Of a DNA stretch of 64,000 nt, positions 49,150 through 58,598 are shown one piece after another (the first letter of the stretch is position 1; each line of letters opens with the position of its first letter). The position numbers were made by a program, and so were the translations under genes. The stretch is from Polytrichum commune (taxonomy: Eukaryota > Streptophyta > Polytrichopsida > Polytrichales > Polytrichaceae), in the NCBI GenBank assembly GCA_950295325.1, contig OX485806.1, forward strand, positions 25,854,001-25,918,000. Direction: 5' to 3'. A model generated the notes under the pieces. The model ran no database searches. It was not told the origin of the DNA and saw nothing but the letters and a program-made list of their open reading frames with translations.

Positions 49150-50740
49150 TTAGGCTCTGCCTGAAAATTTGATGTAGTCCATGATGCTCTCTCTATTCAA
49201 TCGAGCACTATACATATGCGTTTCCATGGTCTCCACTACTTCTCCACCTAAGAGGACGCCTTCACTTTTAAGATCATCTGGAATGCCTAAATATGCTTTA
49301 ATTTCAATTAAAGTCTTATCTTTCCTCGCAATCAAAAAATTGTGAAGGATTGCACAACACTTACTTACGTCCACTAGAAAATCAACTTTCAATTTAGATT
49401 TGCAATTTAACTCTTGGAACCTTTCTTTTAAAATTCCAAACGCTCGTTCTACAACGACACGTGTTTTACTATGATGTGTATTGAACATCACATAATCAGT
49501 AGTAAGCCGCATACCCGGATTTGGCTTAAAAGGTATTATAAGCCATGTTGTTAAAGGATAAGCTTTATCTGCAATTATATAGGGATGTATGTTTACGTGC
49601 GGATTGAAAACATTGGGTGGGCAATTAAGTCCACTTAATTGTCCATTTATAGCCATATTGTAAAATTCAGTTTGCCGAAAGTGAGAAGAATCATGATTTC
49701 GTCCTGGAAGTCCAACATGAAGATAAGTGAAGCAACAATTTGCATCCACTACAGCTTGCATGATAATACTATAATGTCCTTTTCTGTTTTTATAATCTTC
49801 TCGACGTGATTTATGAGGAGGTCCTTGAATTGATATATGTGTTCCATCCAAAGCTCCAACACAATTAGGCAATCCTTGCAAAGCCTCAAATTCCTTAGCA
49901 GTTTCTTGAAGTGTTTGTAAATTTGGCCAATCCACCATGTATGATAGATTATGGTTCACAGCTTCAACGAACTCCCTCAAAATTGAATGAACAGTTGATC
50001 GACCTATTCCAAATATGTGGGATACCAACTTCACTCTTGCTCCACTCATTAATTTAAACAATGCGCATGCAACCCTCTTCTCCACACTAATTGGCAATCT
50101 CCAGTTTGTATTTTGTTTCTGCAAACTTCTTCTAAGCATATTGCACAAATTTGTGAAGGTTTTTTTTTTTACAATGAAGCAAATCAAAAAATAAATCAGG
50201 AGGATAGTCGTTCATCAAGAAATTGGTGAACCATATCATACATCTTGGCTTAACATACCAACGATTTGCCCGCTCAAGCAATGGCTTCTTCATAAGAAAA
50301 AGTTGTTGCAAATATTCCATGACTATATGGTTGAAGGTGTCTTCTTGGTCACAGTCGATGTAAAAATTGTCCATTAGTAAGTTTTCATCATTATAATGAT
50401 GAAGAAATAGTTCACGTGATGAAGTTTGTTCTATAATTTGTGGTAAAACTTCATTCATTTGAAGCAAAAATGTAGAACACGAAGCGCTTATTAATGTCAG
50501 AGGTATCTTCATTTCTTTTTTTTGTTGAGGAGACATATTCAATATAGGTACTGGAACATGGTACGGCTTATCCAAAGGGTTGAACTCTGTTGTTTGAACT
50601 GTACGTGAAACACTTGGTGTTTCATCTTCAATTTCCATGTCATCTACCATACGATGAACTCCATGTCTTTCGAACTCTTCATTGTAAATTTGTATTGGAG
50701 TTGGTTCATATTCTTTTGGTGGACTATTTGCATTCCTCAA
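49150..50740 (-). CDS. Harbinger DDE transposase (HARBI1-like), one frameshift
   Basis: This nuclease would excise and insert the element together with the Myb-like partner. The N-terminal part (50740-50171) includes RANRWYVKPRCMIWFTNFL and YPPDLFFDLLHC. The frame then slips in an 11-A run (50160-50170). The rest, read in the 345-codon frame ending at 49150, has LQKQNTNWRLPISVEKRVAC, a helix-turn-helix-like VSHIFGIGRSTVHSILREF and the DDE nuclease. Catalytic residues in that frame are Asp 114 (GALDGTH), Asp 207 (IADKAYP) and Glu 248 (VVVERAFGILKERF). Removing one A would join the two parts. The lesion may be a real mutation or a homopolymer sequencing error. The likely ATG is that of MVDDMEIEDE, but the frame is open upstream to a TGA at 50768-50770 that ends the protease gene, raising the possibility of a former fusion. 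Confidence 0.88.
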
Positions 50741-50767
50741 TGTGTCAATAGTATCAAGTATAATTCT

Positions 50768-52772
50768 TCACTTCATAACTATATCAGATGCTGAGAACCA
50801 ATGCCGTGAAAACTGCAACCAATAATGACTATGTTATGAAATATAAAATTACAAAAAACATTGTACCGTGTATACATTACAGATTAACTTGTACATGTTG
50901 CTATGCATTTTTATAAATTTTATGGAGAATGTAAAAAAGTTATATAGAGCGCTTACAAAATATGAATATCCATCATTTAAGCTGAATTTCAATGGAGCTG
51001 ATTGGAAAAAAAGTTCTGCAAAATGAAGTACATACAGTCCGCAATCATACCCATTTATTTGTTGAGGCACCTGGAAACATTATAATTAAGTAAGTTCATT
51101 GGTACCACATTGCAAAGTAGAAATACATTGTAATTTAAGGTTTTTCAAAGATTTCACAGTGTTTTAATCACAACGCACACTTACTTACCTCAACTGTAAT
51201 AAATGGTATACTAGTGATTGCATTCGCCAAACGATCACTTGGCAAGCAATTCATTTCTTCTATATAGTGTTGAATATACCTACAATAAAAAAAAACTTGT
51301 TGATTCCTTGGTACTTACAAATCAATGTTGAGCAAAAAAATGGTTAAGGGGTAATTTGTGGTAAGCAAAAACAAAAAGGGAAGATAACCCAAATCAATGG
51401 TCAATAAAAAAATACTTAAGGTAATCCAAATCTTTTTTAAAAAGTCAGATTCAAAGTTGCGTACCTTCGCATTGGACCTTCTATGCCTGATGTATGCATT
51501 GTTTGTAAAGAATTTAGATGTAAAATGCAAGGGACGCCACCTTCATTGTATTCTGCACATTTTTTAAAACAACATCTTATTTATATAGAATATTAATGGA
51601 ATATTAATGGAATATACTTTAGTTGTATGATATTACTTATGTACATCAAATTTTTAAAAAAATGATTATGTAACGTACGTGTTGGATTTGCAATGACACC
51701 AATATTACATATAATGATAAGGCTCCAATGCTCCCTGAAATAGAAACAATGACAAATTTAGTAAAAAGTGAAAACCTTAAAAACTTATAAATATAATTTA
51801 AAAACATGTATAAATAAGTTATTACAAATGGAAGAAACAATGAAATATTAAACTCTTTAATAAGAGTACCTTATTTTGTGATGGAATTGCAATTCTTTAA
51901 TTTGATACCAAAAACAAAAAGAAAGTTATAAAATGTACCTTTGATTAATTGGGATGAAAATATATTGTTTTTCTAACAAATTCACTGTACGAGTCCACCT
52001 ATGTAGCGATGAATACGACTCCACACTATTTGAGACTTGGACAATTTTTGGGAAAAAGAAGCATGAGAAAATATATATTTTCCTTTTTGTTGTTGAAGGC
52101 AACTTGCTTTGCATATACCTGCGATGTTTCATACGATTTTAGAAATTAATCAAGAAAACGGTAGAACCATGAGGCTCTGTCCTTTGCTAGGAAAGACTAC
52201 AATTATAGATGTCCACTTTGCTCATGCGAATCCATGGCTATTCACTATACCAAACCTTTCTTGGATTTTGTGCACCTTCTATTCAAATACGGGTCAAGGA
52301 TTGAAGTTACTCATTTATCACCCAAAAGTTTTAAAATAAATAATCAAGAACTGCCGAAATAACTATAGTTAACTAGATTTCTTTCAATGCATTTTGGGGA
52401 GCACTTGTGTATATATATATAAAAACTATAGTTAACATCCACATTACTTAAAGTGGACCAAAAATAACAAGAACAAGTAACGTCTAGGTGTGAACACAAA
52501 GTGGTTAGGAAATTTGCTCTTGAAACGAAGAAGTTGATGCATAGTCTCTTTCCTACAGACAGAGCCAATAATTAATTAAAAAAAAACAATATACTTGCAT
52601 GGAGCTAATGGAAGAAGATTAGTGGTACTTACTGCATATAAAAATCAATGATACAGTCATTGAGATATATTTCTGGTTGCAATCTATGAACATCATCTTG
52701 TTTAATTTCAATCTCAAAATTGGTATCTGGTGACTTATAAAATAGTAAAGTTGAATTTGATGTTGAAGCCAT
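50768..52772 (-). CDS. Ulp1/SENP-like cysteine protease (peptidase C48), seven exons
   Basis: Exons on the minus strand: 52772-52633, 52118-51939, 51734-51679, 51552-51465, 51279-51189, 51070-50957 and 50812-50768. All are bounded by GT-AG, all phases join, and they give 237 codons and a stop. The family removes SUMO-type modifiers from proteins. Conserved landmarks in order: HRLQPEIYLNDCIIDFYMQ, RWTRTVNLLEKQYIFIPIN, HWSLIIIC (catalytic His 109), PCILHLNSL (Asn 139 where the catalytic Asp is expected), VPQQINGYDCGLYVLHFAEL (Gln 189, Cys 195) and a final WF motif. The ATG at 52772 is in good context (ATGGC). The TGA at 50768-50770 truncates the last helix; the same frame continues RIILDTIDTL, as expected of the family's C-terminus, into the transposase frame. 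It lies wholly within the Harbinger element. The activity of an Asn variant is unknown. Confidence 0.85.
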
Positions 52773-53208
52773 AGTTGATCAGTGTATGTTATGAAGTCTA
52801 CTTCATAACAAGGGTGAATCTCTATGTCTATAAAATACATATACAAATTACAATTTTTAAAGGCCCTCTTTACCATATATAATGTATGTCTTTCTTTTGC
52901 TTTAAAGTAAAAGCTTTATGTGTGAAAAATAGGAAAGTCTTATAATTATAAGTGCATTTTGAGTTTCATAAAATATATATACATGATGGCATTACATTTT
53001 TAGAGAAGTGAATGATAACTATCAGACTTTACGTTTTATTTTATTTTATTTTAAAAAGAAAAAGATAACTATCATAAAGGTATAAATATATCCATAAACA
53101 TATTCAATGTATATGTTATTAAACCAATTTGAAAGTGTTATTTTGAGTTCTTAATTTTTTTTTATATTTGAAAACTCCAATTTTTCCATAACCTGTCAAT
53201 TAGTAAAC
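52773..53208. promoter_or_regulatory. bidirectional promoter of the Harbinger element
   Basis: This 436-bp AT-rich gap separates the divergent start codons of the protease and Myb-like genes. GGTATAAATATATCC at 53079-53093 is a TATA candidate for the plus strand, about 120 bp before that ATG. TGTATATATATTTTA (minus strand, about 52970-52984) is one for the protease, about 200 bp before its ATG. Both are sequence matches only. Confidence 0.45.
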
Positions 53209-54186
53209 ATGGATAAAGAACCAATAAGTCCTAAAGGTGAAGTACATGTGGATTTAGGGGGGGCCGAAGATACAGAAGAGCATGAGGTAAAAGGACCAAA
53301 ACAACTTGAAGAAAAAGGAAAAAGATTTGTATGGAATAAACAACAAACTATGGTGTTGATCCAATGCAAAATCCGTGAAGAGAAAGGAGAAAAGGTGGAA
53401 ACTGGAGATAGTAAATTCAGGAGTCGGAATGAAAAATGGGGTGAAATTATAAGTCACATGAAATCACTTCCAATGTTTATGGGAATTGATGTCACCGTAG
53501 ACAGACTAGTTAACAAATGGGACAATTTACAGAAGCAGTACAACAAGTTCAAAAGATATATGGATCACACATCAAGGGGTGGAGATCCGTGGCAATTAAA
53601 TCCGAAAGATTTGAAAAAAGTTGGCCTTCCTTCAGGTTTTACCAAAGATATGTATGATGAAATGAATGAATGGTACGGTAAATCAGGAAAGTTTCAAGAG
53701 AATGTTCATACGCTGGATACGTTGAAGAAGCCTGAACATGTTGATGTTGGAGAAATTTCAAGGCGTGAAAGAAATGAGGACAATGACAAGTCAAAATTAA
53801 AAGGGAAAATTGAGACTATAGATGTTGGAGAAGGTATTGAAAGGTCTAAATTGAAGCAAAAAGTTGAAACTACAAATATTGGAGAAGCTTCAAGTGGACG
53901 CAAAAAGAAGATTGATCCAGAAGTAGAAGAGACTTTGTATCTTTTAAAACAAAGAGATCAAACACTAAGTGAAAATCTTGAAGCTCAAGCAAGATTTCGA
54001 GACACAATGCTTGCAAATCAAAATGAGAGACACCAAAGTTTCATGGATTTGGAGAGAAGACGTTTGGACATTGAAGAGCAAAGGAACAATATAATGGCGA
54101 CACAAGTTCAAAGTCTTTTAGCTATAGCAAATAATTTGGCGACGTCTTTGGGTGTAATAGTAGATAGTTTGAAAGAAAAACCTTAA
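53209..54186 (+). CDS. Harbinger Myb/SANT-like DNA-binding protein
   Basis: A single intact 325-codon frame. Residues about 38-155 form a Myb/SANT (trihelix-like) domain: RFVWNKQQTMVLIQCK, KWGEIISHM and VDRLVNKWDNLQKQYNKFKR, followed by GDPWQLNPKDLKKVGLPSGF. Residues about 180-240 are Lys/Glu-rich with three related segments (VDVGEISRRERN, IDVGEGIERSKLKQK, TNIGEASSGRKKK). The C-terminal 85 residues are helical and probably coiled-coil (RRRLDIEEQRNN). In active PIF/Harbinger elements the Myb-like protein binds the termini and helps carry the transposase to the nucleus. It starts divergently from the protease-transposase unit and ends about 370 bp before the right terminus. No disabling change is seen. 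Confidence 0.9.
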   Translation: MDKEPISPKGEVHVDLGGAEDTEEHEVKGPKQLEEKGKRFVWNKQQTMVLIQCKIREEKGEKVETGDSKFRSRNEKWGEIISHMKSLPMFMGIDVTVDRLVNKWDNLQKQYNKFKRYMDHTSRGGDPWQLNPKDLKKVGLPSGFTKDMYDEMNEWYGKSGKFQENVHTLDTLKKPEHVDVGEISRRERNEDNDKSKLKGKIETIDVGEGIERSKLKQKVETTNIGEASSGRKKKIDPEVEETLYLLKQRDQTLSENLEAQARFRDTMLANQNERHQSFMDLERRRLDIEEQRNNIMATQVQSLLAIANNLATSLGVIVDSLKEKP

Positions 54187-54558
54187 ACAAATTAGAATTG
54201 GCAAAGGGATTGCAAGTATTGCACGACCAATTTATATTTACTTTCGATAGCATTTTTTTGCACAATATCATGTACTATATGCACACACTAATTTATATTT
54301 CCTTTGGATAGTTTGTTGCCAAGTGAATGAGGTCAATTCTTCATCCATTCTTTGTATACTCAACCAATGGCCCTATGCGGCTCATGGTTGAGTTTTTGTT
54401 TCAACCGGGTTCAAATCTCAATCCACATTCAATCCAAACTCAACCCAACTCAACCACAAGCATTTGGGGGGCCCACAAAAAGTTTGGTTGAACTTTCCTA
54501 AACTAGTTGGAAATTCAACCCAACCCAACCCAACCCAACCCCCTGTGCGGCCCCCCCC

Positions 54559-55369
54559 ATAGTAGATAAGGGTGTGTTGTCATATATAGGCATTGAGCAT
54601 AACTAACAGAACATTAATGTCACCTTGGATATACCACCTCCTCCAAGTAGGTAATAGTGTATTTTAGGGAGTCCATATATAGCTAAACTTTCATCTTTCC
54701 ACCTTCATTAGGGTGCATATTTATTTGAGAAGTTGAAATTGAACTGCAGTTCATCAATTAGAATCTAATAATATGGATGGCACAATTTTGCTTCAGTAGG
54801 GGTCGTACGTGCCAACTTAGTAACTCCCACCTTCTCAAATCCAGGCCAACCTACGAACCGCCTCCTCCAAGTTAAAACCTCCTCCTTCTAAAAACCGGTC
54901 ATCAAAATATTTTGAGACTAGCACTTGTAGGTTAGAGATTCTTTTGTGGGTGCATGAAGGTCTAGCTACCTATGTCCATGGCCCTCCGCATTCTAGCGGA
55001 CCGCTAAAATGTGATTGTATGGCAACTTGTGCTTAACTACATGTGAACACCTCTGACCCATTATTTTCTAGAATCTAGTGGGCGATGACCTACATGAAAA
55101 CTCACCCTAAATCACCCTAAGTAACCCACCCCCGGGATTACGATTTCTTCTTCTCCAAGCAAAGTCACATTTTTTGAAGCAATTTTCAATATTGACATCT
55201 TCAACACTTGTCAAATGCCATTTTGGCTTTCAAAAAAGTTTTTTTTTTCCCCCCCCCCCCCCCCCCCAGGCACTTCACAAAAATGTGCTCTGCAAAGTTT
55301 TCACCAGTCACAGTGAAGGCCTCTCCAAAACTTGTTTGACACAAAATACAATGGTTGGAATTTGCAAAT
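54559..55369. other. intergenic between mobile elements
   Basis: It contains a T-run plus C-run homopolymer block at about 55238-55268 that may be prone to sequence error. No gene recognised. Confidence 0.35.
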
Positions 55370-55640
55370 AGAAACATAGTTGGACGCCAATCTTGGCACT
55401 CTAGCAAACACTTCCAAATTCCAATAACTCTTGCAATTCTGACTCTGCAACTTCGACTCGGCACCGACTGCAACTTCCACTTGGCAAGCACAACTGTATG
55501 TGAACGTGGATTTTCCAAACATAATTGGGTGAAGAGTGAATGCATAAGTCGATTGAAACTTGAAACATCGGATGCATTGATGCAAGTGTCATTATGCAGT
55601 CTTGTGATGGAAAATATGATTGGGTGTCGTGCACCTCTCC
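55370..55640 (+). pseudogene. hAT-type C-terminal dimerisation domain fragment
   Basis: The plus-strand text STTVCERGFSKHNWVKSECI followed by SRLKLETSDALMQVSL matches the CERGFS..NxIKsxxRxxLxxxtLDALMxIS signature of hAT-family transposases and their domesticated zinc-finger relatives. Upstream coding sequence is not recognisable and downstream the frame runs into unrelated DNA, so this is a fragment. Minus-strand frames over the same bases are shadows. Confidence 0.6.
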
Positions 55641-55903
55641 ATGAAGAGTGCCCGCAACACCATGGGCACAAGGGGGACCCCGGAGTGATACCCAGGACTT
55701 GTGGCGCCATTGGTGAGATGGCCCAAGTACTCCTAGTGTGGGTGAGGGCTCCGAGCGTTGAGAACGCCTCTCACCCACATAGGCTAGGAGTCATGAGGGT
55801 AAGGCCATGATTTATGAGTAGCTTACGGCGGCAGGATTCTAGAATGCTAAGGAACACCTCAATCGGAGGTGTGAGCTAGGAGATATGGCAATTTGAGTGG
55901 GGC

Positions 55904-55919
55904 GCTGTCCCGGGACAGC
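55904..55919. repeat. 16-bp perfect palindrome
   Basis: GCTGTCCCGGGACAGC is a perfect palindrome and is followed closely by CCTGGGACAGC, a partial repeat. Its role is unknown. Confidence 0.8.
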
Positions 55920-56099
55920 ACCCTGGGACAGCAGTGACTTGGGAGTGGTGCCCGGGATTGCCTAGGTTTGAACAGCCATAACTTCCTCAATACTTGCCCA
56001 AATGGGGCAAGTGAGGGGTCTAACGGCATCTACGCAAAGAGTAGATGACGATAGAGTGGTCGCTTGATAGCATTAGAGCATCTCCACCCTGCCGCGTTA

Positions 56100-57717
56100 A
56101 AGGGACTTGGCAAGCCCTTTAACGCGGCCTTGGAGAAAAACCTGCCCCACCCCTCCCCAACACCGAGGCCTTGATTGCCAGGGCTCTTCAAAATTCCGGC
56201 TCCACTCACTATCCTCACGGGTGAGCGTTGCTCTTGCTGCGCCCACTTTCCGGGGCCTCATCCACTTGCGGTTCAGTGAATCGTGCCACTTTTGAGAATC
56301 AGGATCGGTTCTGTAGGGCGGAGATGACGGGACGTGGGCGCGGTCGCAGAGGAGATCCCGCAAGCGTCGGGCGCAGCCGGGGAGTGCGTGGACGAGGCCG
56401 CGGGACGGCAACTCAACGATCATCGGCAGGTGGTTGCGATGTCGGAGGTGCAGTGCGGGATCACGTATTTGGGTTATCTGCCACTTCACAGTCACCGTCA
56501 AATCCCTCGCCTGTGACCGGGAAAATGAAATGCGGCTGCGTCCATCTCCACGCACTCACGCAGCGCATCCACCAGGGGGGTTATGGTTTTGTTTCGCAGT
56601 GTCACCGTGAAATTCACCATCTCTTTTTGCGAACCCATGGCCTATTGTTGTTGAAGAATCTCCGCTGTCTGTCACGTGAACCCCAACCGAAACTGGCAGT
56701 GAAGAAGTGAATGTCTTCCTCTTGATAGAAATTCGAGCTTTCTTAACATCAAATGGTACAGGAAAGCTCTTGCTGCGTTCATGGTAGAGTTGTCCACCGA
56801 ACCCCGAACAGCGACCGTTAAGCCTTGTGAGATTCATGGCGCTCTACGCGACATTCACTTGGTATTCGTAACGGAAGAGGGTCAATTACTGTTCCAATTT
56901 TTCTTCTCTTGCAACTCTGCAGTGCATCTCCCCCGTTCCTTATCCTTCCGATGGTTCTGAGCCCAAAAAGTTATGCTAGGATGACAGCAAGCCACGAGGT
57001 TTAAACCCTTAACCCTAAACCTCAACTCAGATTGAACAAAATCTGCCCCACTCAGATTGTGTTTATATAACAAAATTACTGGATTCATCAATCTCAATGC
57101 CATCGCTATTTGGTTAAGTCCAGGATTCCACAAGTCCTCACTTTCATTTCCCAATCACCATCCCCGAGCTCTGGGTCGACCTTCCAAGAGAATTGCTGTT
57201 ATTTTCGAATTCAACAATGTCTGACATCAATCGCTCTTTGTGTTAACCGTACTCCGGAGTTTCTTTGGATTAATTTGACCCAGGTAACCGATAAATCACC
57301 CCCGTTTAGCTCCATCTCGCCGCAGCCCGAACAACTCTCGAAGCTTCATAGGTATGGAAATCCAGAAGTTAACCTCGACCTACCCAAGAAATTAGGACTT
57401 CGAGTTCGGAGACTACACAAACAGAAGACTATTCGTGACGAAGAATACCATATTGCGTCGAGTTGAGACCCTTCTCAAATAGCGGACGTGACACTCAATC
57501 CCATAATCGGTGTAGCTCTGGCCATGTAATGGCAGCGATTTGCATTACTCTATATATGGTCACACATTCATCGGATCTGTCAGAGCATGCGAAACATTTT
57601 CTTTTCTGCCATGTGCTGCAGGCAGGCGGCTTCAATGTGTTAATTATGGCAGCTTGAATTGTGTTGATTTGAATGTGTTACAAGTTACGGTTTCGCAACA
57701 TTGTCCGGGGAGAATTG
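56100..57717. other. GC-rich left part of the second Harbinger element
   Basis: Overlapping long frames occur on both strands, including an Arg/Gly-rich plus-strand stretch (RGRGRRGDPASVGRSRGVRG near 56320-56400). No domain is recognised. An inverted pair TTAAAGGGnCTTGGCAAGCCCTTTAA lies at 56097-56122 just inside the terminus. The base composition is unlike the AT-rich surroundings, so captured host DNA is possible but unproven. Confidence 0.3.
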
Positions 57718-57910
57718 ACAGCTAGTTACAGATGAACCTGTTGAATTTGGGAAGGTTGAAGTTCGAGACTTCAGGAGAACTACCGATCATTTTAGAGGAA
57801 TCTATAGAAGTTACTTCAAATGAATAGAGCAAACCCGGAAGATGTCAACATGTAACCGGTTGGATTTAGAATCACTAGGATCTTGACCGACTATGCCCAA
57901 AAACTTCACA
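57718..57910 (+). repeat. dispersed ~190-bp repeat, copy 2
   Basis: It closely matches 6720-6921 in the same orientation (CATTTTAGAGGAATCTATAG, GATGTCAACATGTAACCGGT, CTAGGATCTTGACCGACTA blocks). It is nested inside the second Harbinger element and so postdates or was carried by it. Confidence 0.65.
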
Positions 57911-58598
57911 GCACTCTTTCGCTACTTCAATCTCGGTTATTATATAGTAGGGCTCAGTCCAACACGGTATTCCATATTGTATGTGGTATCACGAACAGCA
58001 GAGATTCATTCAGATAGTTCAAATTACATCGAAGATGCCCAACAGGTATCTGGTTTCGGTTGTAAGAATCTGACTCTGCCGACTGTTACCACAGTAGCAA
58101 CTTCCAATTCCTGATCCTGGAGGAAAAACTCGGTACAATGGAATGCTTGAAACAGGAAACGAGCCAGACTGGCGTCAAGATCTTCCCTGCAGCTACATTA
58201 ATTTGAAGGTCACCCATTCATCTAATACTTCAATCAATCAATCAAACCTGGTGAGGACATGAGCACTGTGAATTATCAGAACCTCCAACATGACAGAACA
58301 TGGTGGAAGGCCAGATGGTAACACACCAGCGTATAAGTAATGATCAGTTGCATAATCTTGACAGGATGGAAGCATTGATGAGTTCCATTAATTTGCACCA
58401 CATCTTTATTATTCACATTTGCATTTGCGAGTATCAGGGGGCAGATTATCAAGAGATCATCATCCTTGTAGGCCAGGCCAGGGCTATGTAATGTTCTCTA
58501 CGTTTACATGATCAGTGCAAGCACGAAAATGGCCGTATATCTATGTGATATATCTTGTCCGTAGCTGATTTTGAACATTGAACTTCAGATGATAGACC

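Larger units (their letters stand above)
48489..54558. mobile_element. PIF/Harbinger element with a Ulp1-like protease gene
   Basis: A 6070-bp element. Both ends read GGGGGGGGCCGCACAGGGGG (right end in reverse complement) and continue with GTTGGGTTG, a terminal inverted repeat of at least 28 bp with no mismatch. ATA is duplicated at 48486-48488 and 54559-54561, the 3-bp target size of Harbinger. Inside, a transposase and a Ulp1-type protease lie on the minus strand and a Myb/SANT-like protein on the plus strand. The protease-transposase unit and the Myb unit start head to head with 436 bp between their start codons. Perfect termini and mostly open genes suggest recent activity. The right subterminal region carries (CCCAA)n repeats. 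Confidence 0.92.

Noticed and set aside
52344-52568. Alternative protease exon in the minus-strand frame at 52344-52568
   Set aside because: Its text (KRLCINFFVSRANFLTTL) does not continue the Ulp1 domain, whereas the exon starting at 52118 joins in phase and restores the family motif order; this stretch is intronic.
55201-55710. 169-codon minus-strand frame
   Set aside because: It is antisense to the recognisable hAT dimerisation text and runs into a C/T homopolymer.
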